The notes: generated from the sequence alone by a model not told the origin. 64,000 nucleotides of DNA from Bradyrhizobium sp. 4 (GCF_023100905.1 NZ_CP064686.1:6262001-6326000), one strand, 5' to 3'. Counted from the first letter of the stretch, positions 32,433 to 42,130 are shown. Translations and numbers: made by a program.

Positions 32433-34067
32433 GTGGTCGGTCGTACGTCAGATGTAGCGGCAAGCGTGCAAGTGCAGAGCGCGCAGCAAAAGCCTGCCCG
32501 GTCGCAAGCCCCGAAAGACAGCTCCGCCAACGATTCCTTCGGCTCGCTGGTGGACAGCAACACCCAGGCGATCAACGACAGCGCGGCGTCCTCCGCACAG
32601 GACACCCCGCGGCGGCCGGATTCATCGTCCTCCGCCTCGGACAAGAGCCCGCGCGATCGCGCGGCGGGCGACCAGTTCTCGCAGAGCAAGGCCAGCGACG
32701 ACGCCGACAATTCCGCGTCCGCCAAAAACGACGCCAGGAACGACGCCAAGAACGACTCGACCGCCGATGCGGCCAAGGCTGATAGCAAGACCAAGGACAA
32801 GCCGAAGGCGTCCGACGCCAAATCGGCCGACAAGTCTGCGGACAAGTCCGACGAGACCAAAGCGGACAAGGCCGACGGCACCGATGGCCTCGCCGCCGCC
32901 GTCGATACCGCGGCCGCCGCGCAGATTGACGCGACGCAGGCCGCCGTGCCCGATCCGAATGCACTCGTGGTGGCCGTGCCGGTCGATCCCAACGCGACCG
33001 CGAACCAGGCCGCCGGCCCCGCCTCCTCGCCGCTGACGATTGCCGCCGCCGGCATCGCCGCCAGCGCATCCATCACGGCGCAGATCGCCGGCAGCAAGAC
33101 CGATACCGCGACGCCGGGCGACAAGAGCGCCAAGACCGCGAGCGCCAAGGTCGATGCCGACACCTCGGCGACGCTGGCCGATGCCGCGACCGGCACGACC
33201 GATTCGACCGCGACCGATGCCAAGACCAATGGCGGCCTGATCGCCGCCGTCGACCAGGGCACGCCAAAAACCTCGTTCAAGGCCGCAGCCACTGCGCAAG
33301 GCGCGAGCGACGTCTCCCATATCGGTCAGGACACCGGCAAGGCGAACGCCGCGCAGATCTCGGCGACGGCAGCCTCCGCCACCACGGCGCATCCGCAAGC
33401 CGACAAGCCGCCGATCGACGCGAACGCGGCCGACACCAAGGCAGGGACTTCCGACCGCACCGCCGATGCCGCACCGGCGACGGCAACACCGCATGCCCAC
33501 GCGGGCATGCAGGCCGCTATCCCCACCACCGACGCCAGCGCGCAGGCGGCCTCCGCCATCCAAGCGCCGCTGACCAATACCACTTCGGCCGCGACCGCTT
33601 CGACCGCGACGCTCACGGCGACCGCGGCGAATGCCAATGCCATACCGATCAGCGGCGTGCCGATCGAAATTGTCGCCGCCGCGCGCGCGGGCAAGACCCG
33701 GTTCGACATCAGCCTCGATCCGCTCGACCTCGGCCGCATCGACGTCCGCATCAATGTCGACCGCAACGGCCAGGTCACCTCGCATCTCACCGTCGAGAAG
33801 CCGGAGACGCTGCAGATGCTGCGGCAGGACGCGCCGCAATTGCAGCGCGCGCTCGACGATGCCGGCCTCAAGACCGGCAGCAACGGGCTGTCCTTCAGCC
33901 TGCGCGATCAGAATTCATCGGGCCAGAACTCCGGCCAGAACAACGACAATGGCGGCAATGCCCGCCGGCTGATCGTCAGCGACGAGGACGCAGTTCCCGC
34001 GGCCCCGGTCGGGCGCAGCTACGGCCGCATGCTCGGATCGAGCAGCGGCGTCGACATCAGAGTGTGA
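32433..34067 (+). CDS. fliK: Flagellar hook-length control protein
   Basis: FliK measures hook length and switches export to filament proteins. The first about 400 residues are a long disordered Ala/Asp/Lys/Thr-rich ruler; the C-terminal domain (about 410-510) has the family fold with RFDISLDPLDLGRIDVRINV and LRQDAPQLQRALDDAGL. A GTG at 32433 is taken as start because AAGGGG lies 6 bases before it; a TTG at 32427 would overlap that site. The gene is driven by the sigma-54 promoter and is followed by flgD after 13 bases. Confidence 0.88.
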   Translation: MVGRTSDVAASVQVQSAQQKPARSQAPKDSSANDSFGSLVDSNTQAINDSAASSAQDTPRRPDSSSSASDKSPRDRAAGDQFSQSKASDDADNSASAKNDARNDAKNDSTADAAKADSKTKDKPKASDAKSADKSADKSDETKADKADGTDGLAAAVDTAAAAQIDATQAAVPDPNALVVAVPVDPNATANQAAGPASSPLTIAAAGIAASASITAQIAGSKTDTATPGDKSAKTASAKVDADTSATLADAATGTTDSTATDAKTNGGLIAAVDQGTPKTSFKAAATAQGASDVSHIGQDTGKANAAQISATAASATTAHPQADKPPIDANAADTKAGTSDRTADAAPATATPHAHAGMQAAIPTTDASAQAASAIQAPLTNTTSAATASTATLTATAANANAIPISGVPIEIVAAARAGKTRFDISLDPLDLGRIDVRINVDRNGQVTSHLTVEKPETLQMLRQDAPQLQRALDDAGLKTGSNGLSFSLRDQNSSGQNSGQNNDNGGNARRLIVSDEDAVPAAPVGRSYGRMLGSSSGVDIRV

Positions 34068-34080
34068 GGAGTATTCGATC

Positions 34081-34788
34081 ATGACCACCACGAATGCCGC
34101 CACTGCCCCATCCGTCGTCTCCGGCACGACGGACCTGCCGAAATCCTCGTCGAACCCCGGCCTGGGCTCGACCACCGGCGCGACGCTCGCTGGCAACTTC
34201 CAGACCTTCCTGACGCTGCTGACGACGCAGCTGCAGAACCAGAACCCGCTCGATCCACTCGACACCAACCAGTTCACCCAGCAGCTGGTGCAGTTCGCCG
34301 GCGTCGAGCAGCAGCTCAAGACCAACGACTCGCTGTCCCAACTCGTCACCCTGCAACAGACCACTCAGGCGACCCAGGCGCTTGGCTTCGTCGGCAAGAC
34401 CGCCCTGGTCGACGGCACCACCGGGACCATGACGAATTCGTCGGCGACCTGGCATCTCAACGTGCCGAGCGACGCCACCGTCGACATCACCATCGCCAAT
34501 GCCAGCGGCCAGACCGTGTTCACCGGCAAATACACCGCCGGCGCGGGCACCGACGTCCCGTTCACCTGGAACGGAATGGGCAATGACGGCACGCAATGGC
34601 CCGACGGCAAGTACACGATCTCGGCCACGGGCAAGGATGTCGCCAACAACAATGTCGGCATCGCCGCGCAGGTGCAGGGCACGGTGTCATCCGTCGACCT
34701 GACCCAGTCGCCGCCGCTGCTGACCATCGACGGCTCCAGCTACACCTTGAGCCAGGTCAAGAGCATCATCGCGACGGCCAGCAATTAA
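34081..34788 (+). CDS. flgD: Flagellar hook assembly scaffold
   Basis: FlgD caps the growing hook and is needed for FlgE polymerisation. The 235-residue protein has the N-terminal motif FQTFLTLLTTQLQNQNPLDP and TNQFTQQLVQFAGVEQQL, then a Ig-like/tudor region with FTWNGMGNDGTQWPDGKYT. It is co-directional with fliK and probably shares its transcript. A palindromic repeat of family A lies directly after it. Confidence 0.93.
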   Translation: MTTTNAATAPSVVSGTTDLPKSSSNPGLGSTTGATLAGNFQTFLTLLTTQLQNQNPLDPLDTNQFTQQLVQFAGVEQQLKTNDSLSQLVTLQQTTQATQALGFVGKTALVDGTTGTMTNSSATWHLNVPSDATVDITIANASGQTVFTGKYTAGAGTDVPFTWNGMGNDGTQWPDGKYTISATGKDVANNNVGIAAQVQGTVSSVDLTQSPPLLTIDGSSYTLSQVKSIIATASN

Positions 34789-34817
34789 AGGCGGAATGTC
34801 GCGACTGAATATTCGGT

Positions 34818-34938
34818 GTCGTCCTGGCGAAAGCCAGGACGCATAACCACCGCAAGTCGTTTTGGCGCGAGGACCTGACCCCGGGTCGTCGTAGCAACTC
34901 CTCCCTGGGTAATGGGTCCTGGCGTTCGCCAGGACGAC
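34818..34938. repeat. Palindromic intergenic element, family A (copy 1)
   Basis: Two hairpins, GTCCTGGC-GAAA-GCCAGGAC (34821-34840) and GTCCTGGC-GTTC-GCCAGGAC (34916-34935), bracket about 75 bases; the outer ends are GTCGTCC and GGACGAC. The full element also occurs at 63838-63977. It may also end the flgD transcript. Confidence 0.7.
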
Positions 34939-35160
34939 AATTGGGGCCTTGCAGCGTCGCGCGCAGGCCTCGTTCGTTAGTAAAGTATTTACGAACACCC
35001 CCCTCGGCCCGCCTGGACGCACCGTCCCGCCGGTCGAGACGGCTGCGTTCCAGCCATTTTCAACGAGAATTGTATTGAAGCCTTAGGCTTAGCGGATTTT
35101 TAAGCCGGCGCGCGTAGGGTTCCTGAGTGAGTTCAGTGGTTGAGAGTTTGTGAGTACGCC

Positions 35161-35436
35161 ATGACAGAACCCCATCGCCCGAGGGTAAAATACGTCATCG
35201 GGCCGGACGGTAGTCCGTTGACGATTGCGGATCTGCCTGCACCCGGCACCAAACGCTGGGTCATCCGCCGCAAGGCCGAGGTCGTCGCCGCAGTCCGTGG
35301 CGGTCTTCTCTCCCTTGAGGAGGCCTGCAGCCGTTATACCCTGACGGTTGACGAATTCCTCTCCTGGCAGTTTTCGATCGACCAGCATGGTCTGGCGGGA
35401 CTTCGCACCACCCGTATCCAACAATATCGCCAGTAG
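35161..35436 (+). CDS. sciP: DUF1153 protein, SciP-type cell-cycle regulator
   Basis: A 91-residue helix-turn-helix protein with the DUF1153 signature (VKYVIGPDGSPLTIADLPAP; RWVIRRKAEVVAAVRGGLLS). In Caulobacter SciP binds the master regulator CtrA and dampens CtrA-driven flagellar and cell-cycle promoters. It stands alone between flgD and fliF with its own strong terminator. Its place within the flagellar block suits a link between CtrA and flagellum timing. Identity is from the family; the target is inferred. Confidence 0.88.
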   Translation: MTEPHRPRVKYVIGPDGSPLTIADLPAPGTKRWVIRRKAEVVAAVRGGLLSLEEACSRYTLTVDEFLSWQFSIDQHGLAGLRTTRIQQYRQ

Positions 35437-35465
35437 GCAATCCGGAAATCTGCGGCTTTTGACGA

Positions 35466-35498
35466 AAATCGGCCTCGCCTTGCGAGGCCGATTTTTTT
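35466..35498 (+). terminator. Strong terminator after sciP
   Basis: A perfect 13-base-pair stem (35466-35478 with 35482-35494), a 3-base loop and a run of seven Ts, a textbook intrinsic terminator that separates sciP from the fliF operon. Confidence 0.9.
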
Positions 35499-35628
35499 CA
35501 TGTTTCGTTTTGGCGCGACTTTTGTCGCAGCTCTTAACCTTCGTTAACCATATCGAAACCATCACCTAGGCAATAATTGCCCAGTCGGCCTTTCCTGTGA
35601 AAGCAGCCGAATCTGTCGGGGCGGTTGC

Positions 35629-37236
35629 TTGCAAGGTCTTGCGGACTTTCTGAAGGGTATTGGAGCCGCCCGGTTCGGGGCGATGATCGCGGTCACCGCC
35701 GCGCTCGTCGGCTTCTTTGCGTTCGTCATCATGCGCGTCACCACGCCGCAGATGACGACGCTGTTCACCGACCTCAGCGTCGAGGACTCCTCGGGCATCA
35801 TCAAGGACCTGGAGCGGCAGGGCATCCAGTTCGAGCTGCGCAACGAGGGCACCATCATCATGGTGCCCAAGGACAAGGTCACCCGCCTGCGGATGAAGCT
35901 CGCCGAGGGCGGCCTGCCCAAGGGCGGCGGCGTCGGCTACGAGGTGTTCGACAAGTCGGATGCGCTCGGCACCACCTCTTTCGTCCAGAACATCAACCAT
36001 CTCCGCGCGTTGGAAGGCGAGCTCGCCCGCACCATCCGCGCCATCGACCGCATCCAGGCCGCCCGCGTCCATTTGGTGCTGCCCGAGCGCCCGCTGTTCT
36101 CGCGCGAGGCGCCGGAGCCGTCGGCCTCGATCGTGGTTCGGGTCCGCGGTGCGCTGGAAGCCCAGCAGATCCGCGCCATCCGCCACCTCGTGGCCTCGGC
36201 CGTGAACGGGCTGAAGCCGCAGCGGGTCTCGATCGTCGACGAGACTGGACAGCTGCTCGCCGACGGCGCGCAAACCGATCCGGACCAGCAGATCGGCGAC
36301 GAGCGTCGCACCGCCTTCGAGAAGCGGATGCGCAAGCAGGTCGAGGACATCGTCTCGTCCGTGGTGGGGACGGGACGCGCCCGGGTCCAGCTCTCCGCCG
36401 ATTTCGACTTCAACAAGATCACCCAGACCTCGGACAAGTACGACCCCGAAGGCCGCGTGCTGCGCTCGAGCCAGACCCGCGAAGAGCAGAGCATGACGGC
36501 CGACAACAACGGCCAGGTCACCGTCAACAACGAGTTGCCCGGCAACCAGCAGAACGGCGGCGTCGCGGCCAAGGACCAGAGCAAGAAGAGCGAAGAGACC
36601 AACAATTACGAGATCTCCCGCACCACCAAGACCGAGGTGACCGAGGCCGGCCGGGTCAACCGCATCTCGGTCGCGGTGCTGGTCGACGGCATCTACTCCA
36701 AGAACGAGAAGGGCGATCTGGCCTACCAGGACCGCACCAAGGAGCAGCTCGATCGGATCGCCACGCTGGTGCGCTCGGCGATCGGCTTCGACCAGAAGCG
36801 CGGCGACCAGGTCGAGGTCGTCAATCTGCGCTTTGCCGACGCCCCGTCCACCACCCCGATCGCGGAGCCGAGCGGCTTGCTCGGCATGCTCCAGTTCACC
36901 AAGGACGACGTCATGTACTTCGTCGAGCTTGGCGTGATGATGCTGCTCGGCCTGGTCGTGCTGTTCCTGGTCATCCGGCCGCTGGTCAAGCGCATCCTGG
37001 CATCGGACGAAGTCGCAGCCGCCATCTCCGGCGTCCTCACCGGTCCCGCGAGCGACGAGGCCGCGCCCGCCAGCCAGCCGCTCCTGCCGAGCGGCGCTGC
37101 GAGCGCGATCGACGTCGCCACCGTCCAGGGCCAGGTCCATGCCCAATCCGTCCATCGCGTCGGCGAACTCGCCGAGCGCAATCCCAACGAGACGGTCGCC
37201 ATCATCCGCCAATGGCTGACCGAACCCGCGAAATAA
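35629..37236 (+). CDS. fliF: Flagellar MS-ring protein
   Basis: FliF forms the MS ring that anchors the motor in the inner membrane. The 535-residue protein has two membrane segments, about 15-35 (RFGAMIAVTAALVGFFAFVI) and about 435-455 (VELGVMMLLGLVVLFLVIRP), around a large periplasmic region with RLRMKLAEGGLPKGGGVGYE and HLVLPERPLF. The start is a TTG, since no ATG or GTG lies upstream in frame near the similarity. A degenerate sigma-54-like site (TGGCGCG, then GT for GC) lies near 35510 and is not claimed. First gene of fliFGHN-flbD. Confidence 0.92.
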   Translation: MQGLADFLKGIGAARFGAMIAVTAALVGFFAFVIMRVTTPQMTTLFTDLSVEDSSGIIKDLERQGIQFELRNEGTIIMVPKDKVTRLRMKLAEGGLPKGGGVGYEVFDKSDALGTTSFVQNINHLRALEGELARTIRAIDRIQAARVHLVLPERPLFSREAPEPSASIVVRVRGALEAQQIRAIRHLVASAVNGLKPQRVSIVDETGQLLADGAQTDPDQQIGDERRTAFEKRMRKQVEDIVSSVVGTGRARVQLSADFDFNKITQTSDKYDPEGRVLRSSQTREEQSMTADNNGQVTVNNELPGNQQNGGVAAKDQSKKSEETNNYEISRTTKTEVTEAGRVNRISVAVLVDGIYSKNEKGDLAYQDRTKEQLDRIATLVRSAIGFDQKRGDQVEVVNLRFADAPSTTPIAEPSGLLGMLQFTKDDVMYFVELGVMMLLGLVVLFLVIRPLVKRILASDEVAAAISGVLTGPASDEAAPASQPLLPSGAASAIDVATVQGQVHAQSVHRVGELAERNPNETVAIIRQWLTEPAK

Positions 37237-37253
37237 TCGAGAAGTGATCCGAC

Positions 37254-38345
37254 ATGGCCGCTGCCCTGCAAAACGCCAATTCCAACGACATCACCAGCGT
37301 GATCTCCACGCTCGGTCAGCGTGCCGTCGGCCGCGCGGGCGCCAAGACCGAAGCAGTACCGGGGCCGAAGCGCGCCGCGATCCTGATGCTGGCGCTCGGC
37401 GAGCAGTATGGCGGCAAGATCTGGGGCTTGCTCGACGACGACGAGGTGCGCCAGCTCTCCCTGGAGATGTCGACGCTCGGCACCGTCGAGGTCGACACGG
37501 TGGAGGACATGCTGCTCGAATTCGTCTCGCGGATGTCGGCCTCCGGCGCGCTGATGGGCAATTTCGACGCCACCGAGCGGCTGCTCCAGCAATACCTTGC
37601 CCCCGAGCGCGTCAACGGCATCATGGACGAAATCCGCGGCCCCGCCGGCCGTAACATGTGGGAGAAGCTCTCCAACGTGCAGGAAGAGGTGCTCGCCAAC
37701 TATCTCAAGAACGAATATCCGCAGACCATCGCGGTGGTGCTGTCGAAGCTGAAGCCGGAACACGCCGCCCGCGTGCTCGGCATCTTCCCCGAGGATCTGG
37801 CGCTCGACGTCGTCAACCGCATGCTGAAGATGGAGGCGGTGCAGAAGGAGGTGATCGAGAGCGTGGAGAAGACGCTGCGGACCGAATTCATGTCCAATCT
37901 GTCCCAGACCCGCCGACGCGACGCCCACGAGGTGATGGCGGAAATCTTCAACAATTTCGACCGCCAGACCGAAACCCGCTTCATCACCTCGCTGGAAGAG
38001 GACAACCGCGAATCGGCCGAGCGCATCAAGGCGCTGATGTTCACCTTCGACGACCTCGTGAAGCTGGATTCCGGCTCCGCCCAGACCCTGATGCGCAACG
38101 TCGACAAGGACAAGCTCGGCGTCGCGCTCAAGAGCGCCAACGAGGACGTCCGCAACTTCTTCTTCGGCAACATGTCTTCTCGTGCGGCCAAAATGCTCCA
38201 GGACGACATGGCGGCGATGGGTCCGGTCCGCCTGCGCGACGTCGACGAGGCCCAGGCGCTGCTGGTCAATCTCGCCAAGGACCTCGCCGCCAAGGGCGAG
38301 ATCATGCTGACCAAGAACCGCGCCGACGACGAGCTGGTGTATTGA
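37254..38345 (+). CDS. fliG: Flagellar motor switch protein
   Basis: FliG sits on the cytoplasmic face of FliF and transmits torque from the stators. The 363-residue protein shows KRAAILMLALGEQYGGKIWG, the middle-domain EHAARVLGIFPEDLALDVV and the C-terminal torque helix region (LMFTFDDLVKLDSGSAQTLM; MAAMGPVRLRDVDEAQ). Length is normal. Its stop codon overlaps the fliH start (TGATG). Confidence 0.94.
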   Translation: MAAALQNANSNDITSVISTLGQRAVGRAGAKTEAVPGPKRAAILMLALGEQYGGKIWGLLDDDEVRQLSLEMSTLGTVEVDTVEDMLLEFVSRMSASGALMGNFDATERLLQQYLAPERVNGIMDEIRGPAGRNMWEKLSNVQEEVLANYLKNEYPQTIAVVLSKLKPEHAARVLGIFPEDLALDVVNRMLKMEAVQKEVIESVEKTLRTEFMSNLSQTRRRDAHEVMAEIFNNFDRQTETRFITSLEEDNRESAERIKALMFTFDDLVKLDSGSAQTLMRNVDKDKLGVALKSANEDVRNFFFGNMSSRAAKMLQDDMAAMGPVRLRDVDEAQALLVNLAKDLAAKGEIMLTKNRADDELVY

Positions 38346-38965
38346 TGGCCGCTCCGGCAAAATTCCTGTTCGACAACGACTTCGCAGCGCCCGACCGGAC
38401 GCGCGAGAAGGCCGCAACCGCGGCCGAGATCGCCCAGAAGGTCGCGGAAGCCGAGGCGCGCGCCTATCAGGACGGCTTCGCCGCTGGCCAGCGCGAGGCC
38501 AAGGCCGAGAGCGACCGCCGTGTCGCGCTCGCCATGGAAGAGATCAACATCGCCATCCGGGGCATCGCTTCGGGCATCGGCAACATCGAATCCAAGATGG
38601 AGACCGAGGCGGTCGACGTCGCGGTCGCGGTGGCGCGCAAGCTGTGCGCCGATCTGGTCGCCGCCGAGCCGCTCGGCGAGATCGTCGCGCTGGTCAAGGA
38701 CTGCTTCTCGCATCTGGTCGCGACGCCGCATCTCGTCGTCCGCATCAACGACGCGCTCTACGATGCCGCGCGCGAGAACATCGAGCGGCTGGCCAGGCAG
38801 AACGGCTTCGAAGGCCGGCTGGTGATTCTGGCCGAGCCCGAGATTGCCACCGGCGACTGCCGGATCGAATGGGCCGATGGCGGCGTCGTGCTGGAGCGCG
38901 CCGCCATCGCGGCCAAGATCGACGAAATGGTGGGGCGCTACGTTGCGTCCCGCAGGGGGAGTTAA
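38345..38965 (+). CDS. fliH: Flagellar export ATPase regulator
   Basis: FliH controls the FliI export ATPase. The 206-residue protein has an Ala/Glu-rich coiled-coil N-terminus (AEIAQKVAEAEARAYQDGFA, AGQREAKAESDRR, a GxxxG-like helix) and a V-ATPase-E-like C-terminus (VVRINDALYDAARENIERLA; GDCRIEWADGGVVLERAA). The ATG overlaps the fliG stop by one base. No fliI is present in the window. Confidence 0.85.
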   Translation: MAAPAKFLFDNDFAAPDRTREKAATAAEIAQKVAEAEARAYQDGFAAGQREAKAESDRRVALAMEEINIAIRGIASGIGNIESKMETEAVDVAVAVARKLCADLVAAEPLGEIVALVKDCFSHLVATPHLVVRINDALYDAARENIERLARQNGFEGRLVILAEPEIATGDCRIEWADGGVVLERAAIAAKIDEMVGRYVASRRGS

Positions 38966-38968
38966 ATC

Positions 38969-39319
38969 ATGAGCGACACTGACGGACAGGTCCCGCTGCC
39001 CGATCTCAACGGCCCGATGCCGCCTACCGGCACCGACGTCGGCTACAACGAGGACGAATATGCGACGCGCGCCGCTGCCGACCTCGAGGCCGTATTCGAC
39101 GTGCCGGTGCAGGTCTCGGCCGTGCTCGGCCGCTCCAAGATGGACGTCAGCGAGCTGTTGAAGCTCGGACCTGGGACCGTGCTCGAGCTCGACCGGCGCG
39201 TCGGCGAAGCCATCGACATCTACGTCAACAACAAGCTGGTCGCCCGCGGCGAAGTCGTCCTGGTGGAGGACAAGCTCGGCGTGACCATGACTGAAATCAT
39301 CAAGACTGAACGCGCCTAA
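38969..39319 (+). CDS. fliN: Flagellar motor switch protein
   Basis: A 116-residue C-ring subunit with the SpoA fold: VPVQVSAVLGRSKMDVSELL, GPGTVLELDRRVGEAIDIYV and KLVARGEVVLVEDKLGVTMT. With FliG and FliM it forms the switch that sets rotation direction. Three bases separate it from fliH. Confidence 0.94.
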   Translation: MSDTDGQVPLPDLNGPMPPTGTDVGYNEDEYATRAAADLEAVFDVPVQVSAVLGRSKMDVSELLKLGPGTVLELDRRVGEAIDIYVNNKLVARGEVVLVEDKLGVTMTEIIKTERA

Positions 39320-39363
39320 AGCGACGACGCGCGGCAGCGCGACCAGACGGACAGGAGACTGAT

Positions 39364-40749
39364 ATGCGGCTTCTCATCGTTGGCACATTGAAGGGCCAGC
39401 TCACCACCGCCACCAAGATCGCGATGGCGAACGGCGCTACCGTGACCCATGCCGAGGATCACGATCAGGCGATGCGCGTGCTGCGCGGCGGCAAGGGCGC
39501 CGACCTCCTGCTGGTCGACGTCGCCCTCGACATCCGCGATCTCGTGATGCGGCTGGAGGCCGAGCACATCCATGCGCCGATCGTCGCCTGCGGCATCACC
39601 AACGACGCCCGCGCCGCGGTCGCCGCGATCCGAGCCGGCGCCAAGGAATACATCCCGCTGCCGCCGGATCCGGAACTGATCGCTGCGGTGCTGGCCGCAG
39701 TCGCCAACGATTCCCGCGAGCTGGTCTATCGCGACGAGGCGATGGCCAAGGTGATCAAGCTCGCCCAGCAGATCGCGGGCTCGGACGCTTCGGTGATGAT
39801 CACCGGCGAATCCGGGACAGGCAAGGAAGTGCTGGCTCGCTACGTCCACACCCGCTCGGGACGCGCCAAGCGCCCGTTCATCTCGATCAACTGCGCCGCG
39901 ATCCCCGAGCATCTGCTGGAGTCCGAGCTGTTCGGCCACGAGAAGGGCGCCTTCACCGGGGCGATCGCCCGCCGCATCGGCAAGTTCGAGGAGGCGACCG
40001 GCGGCACGCTGCTGCTCGACGAAATCTCGGAGATGGACGTCCGCCTGCAATCGAAACTGCTCCGCGCCATCCAGGAGCGCGTGATCGACCGCGTCGGCGG
40101 CACCAAGCCGGTCCCGGTGGACATCCGCATCATCGCGACCTCGAACCGCAACCTGGTCGAGGCCGTGCGCGAGGGCGCGTTCCGCGAGGACCTCTTGTTC
40201 CGGCTCAACGTCGTGAATCTGAAGATCCCGCCGCTGCGCGAGCGTCCCCTCGACATTCTCGAGCTCGCCCAGCACTTCGTGAAGAAATACGCCGAAGCCA
40301 ACGGCGTGCCGATGCGCCCGATCTCGGCGGAAGCGCGCCGCGTGCTCTCCACCAACCGCTGGCAGGGCAATGTCCGCGAACTCGAAAACACCATGCACCG
40401 GTCAGTCCTGATGGCACAGGGCGACGAGATCGGCGCCGATGCGATCCTCACGCCCGACGGCGACCGCCTCGACCTCGCCAAAACCGTGCCGGCCGTGGCG
40501 CATGCCACCATGGCCGCCGAGCAGGTGACGCGGGCCCTGGTCGGCCGCACCGTCGCCGATGTGGAGCGCGACCTGATCCTGGAGACGCTGAAGCACTGCC
40601 TCGGCAACCGGACCCATGCCGCCAATATCCTGGGCATCTCGATCCGGACGCTGCGCAACAAGCTCAACGAATATTCCGACGGCGGCATTCCGATCACGCC
40701 AGCCGGCACCCCGGGGGAGTATCCGCGCATGCCGATGGTAGGGGCGTAA
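39364..40749 (+). CDS. flbD: Sigma-54-dependent flagellar activator
   Basis: A 461-residue enhancer-binding protein. Residues 1-110 are a receiver-like domain without a normal phosphoacceptor pattern; the AAA+ domain has Walker A GESGTGKE (148-155) and the sigma-54 contact loop GAFTGA (195-200); a Fis-type helix-turn-helix ends the protein (HAANILGISIRTLRNKLNEY). It matches FlbD of Caulobacter, which drives late flagellar genes. It is the last gene of the operon and should act at the fliK promoter. Confidence 0.92.
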   Translation: MRLLIVGTLKGQLTTATKIAMANGATVTHAEDHDQAMRVLRGGKGADLLLVDVALDIRDLVMRLEAEHIHAPIVACGITNDARAAVAAIRAGAKEYIPLPPDPELIAAVLAAVANDSRELVYRDEAMAKVIKLAQQIAGSDASVMITGESGTGKEVLARYVHTRSGRAKRPFISINCAAIPEHLLESELFGHEKGAFTGAIARRIGKFEEATGGTLLLDEISEMDVRLQSKLLRAIQERVIDRVGGTKPVPVDIRIIATSNRNLVEAVREGAFREDLLFRLNVVNLKIPPLRERPLDILELAQHFVKKYAEANGVPMRPISAEARRVLSTNRWQGNVRELENTMHRSVLMAQGDEIGADAILTPDGDRLDLAKTVPAVAHATMAAEQVTRALVGRTVADVERDLILETLKHCLGNRTHAANILGISIRTLRNKLNEYSDGGIPITPAGTPGEYPRMPMVGA

Positions 40750-40774
40750 GATCCACGCCGATTGAGAGAATGCG

Positions 40775-40807
40775 AATGCCCGGGATCAATCCCGGGCATT
40801 TTTGTTT
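40775..40807 (+). terminator. Terminator after flbD
   Basis: AATGCCCGGGAT pairs perfectly with ATCCCGGGCATT (40775-40786 with 40789-40800), followed by a T-rich stretch. It closes the fliF-flbD operon. Confidence 0.85.
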
Positions 40808-40840
40808 GAGATAGAACGTCACCGCGCGCCACGCCCCAGT

Positions 40841-40862
40841 GTCGTCCCGGCGAAGGTGGAGA
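40841..40862. repeat. Half copy of family A palindrome
   Basis: The sequence GTCGTCCCGGCGAAGG matches the left end of the family A element, but the partner arm is missing, so it is a truncated copy. Confidence 0.5.
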
Positions 40863-40965
40863 GATATCCCGCCTTGAACCGCGGCATGGCCGCACCGCAT
40901 CCGGCGACTAGGTCAAGCCCCCACAAGGCCCTATAACCCCGCGTGAGAACCACGCGAGGGTCAAC

Positions 40966-42114
40966 ATGTCTCAAGCTCAAATCACGGACTGGCTGGCGAC
41001 GCAGCGGCAGGCGATGATCGACCTGCTGCGCGATGTCGTGAACATCGATTCCGGATCCTATGACAAGGAAGGCGTCGATGCGGTCGGGGCGCGGTTCGAG
41101 CGGCATTTTGCCGAGCATGGCATTCCGTTCCGGCGCGAAAGCCACGGCACTTTCGGCGATGCGATCCACGCCGAGGTGGCAAAGCCCGGCAGCAACGAGA
41201 AGCCGGTGCTGTTGATGGGACATCGCGACACCGTGTTCGGCAAAGGCGAGGCCGCGCGGCGTCCGTTCACGATTCAAGACAAGCGCGCCTATGGTCCTGG
41301 TGTTGCGGACATGAAGTCCGGCGTCGTCATGAACATATTCGTGGCAACCGCCTTCCACAAATTCGGCGGCAATCCGCACCCGATCAAGCTGCTGATCACC
41401 TCGGACGAGGAGATCGGATCGCCCTCCTCACGGCCGGTGATCGAGCGCGAAGGACGCGCCGCGCGCGCCGTGTTCAATTCCGAGCCAGGCCGCCCGACCG
41501 GCAATATCGTCACCGGCCGCAAGGGCGGCATCTTCATGCATTTCGCCATCATCGGCAAAGCCGCGCATTCCGGCGCCAATTTCGCCGCCGGCGTCAGCGC
41601 AATCGGCGAGCTCGCGCACAAGATCGTGCATATCCACGCGCTGACTGATCTCGACAAGGGCATCACGCTCAATGTCGGCCTTGTCTCGGGCGGGCAGTCC
41701 GTCAACACGACCGCGCCTTACGCTGAAGGGCAGATCGACCTGCGCTACGTCGATCCGGCGGACCGCGCGAGGGTGATGGCCGCGATCGAGACCATCATCG
41801 CGACACCTTACGTGCCCGGCACCAGCGCGACGCTGACGGTCAAGGGCGAATTCGTGCCGGTGGTGCAGAGCGCCGATTCAAAGGCGTTGTTCGAGAACTA
41901 TCAGGCCGCCGCAAAGCAGGCCGGCCTCACCACGCTCGAAGGCGAGTTCTCCGGCGGCTGCGCCGATTCCGGCTTCACCGCCGCGGTCGGAACGCCGACC
42001 ATCTGCGGACTAGGCCCGGTCGGCGGGCTCGCGCACACGCCGGAGGAATATCTCGAGCTCGACAGCATCGTGCCGCGCGCGCAGGCGCTGGCGCTGGCGA
42101 TCTCGCGGGGGTAG
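40966..42114 (+). CDS. M20-family metallopeptidase (glutamate carboxypeptidase type)
   Basis: A 382-residue zinc peptidase of the M20A group (CPG2-like). Metal and catalytic residues are in order: H86 (GHRDTVF), D115 (VADMKSG), E148/E149 (TSDEEIGS) and E173 (NSEPGRP), with a late SGGCADSGFTAAVG block. A dimerisation domain lies between about 185 and 290. No signal peptide is seen, so it is cytoplasmic. The family removes C-terminal Glu from folates or peptides or acts on related amides; the substrate is open. Monocistronic, with a repeat after it. Confidence 0.9.
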   Translation: MSQAQITDWLATQRQAMIDLLRDVVNIDSGSYDKEGVDAVGARFERHFAEHGIPFRRESHGTFGDAIHAEVAKPGSNEKPVLLMGHRDTVFGKGEAARRPFTIQDKRAYGPGVADMKSGVVMNIFVATAFHKFGGNPHPIKLLITSDEEIGSPSSRPVIEREGRAARAVFNSEPGRPTGNIVTGRKGGIFMHFAIIGKAAHSGANFAAGVSAIGELAHKIVHIHALTDLDKGITLNVGLVSGGQSVNTTAPYAEGQIDLRYVDPADRARVMAAIETIIATPYVPGTSATLTVKGEFVPVVQSADSKALFENYQAAAKQAGLTTLEGEFSGGCADSGFTAAVGTPTICGLGPVGGLAHTPEEYLELDSIVPRAQALALAISRG

Positions 42115-42130
42115 TCGCCACGCACTCCGC

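Noticed and set aside
35505..35530. Sigma-54-like site before fliF
   Set aside because: The -12 element reads GT instead of GC, so the match is not good enough to claim.
35625..37247. Long alternative frames on both strands over fliF
   Set aside because: Arg/Pro-rich shadows of a clear FliF gene.
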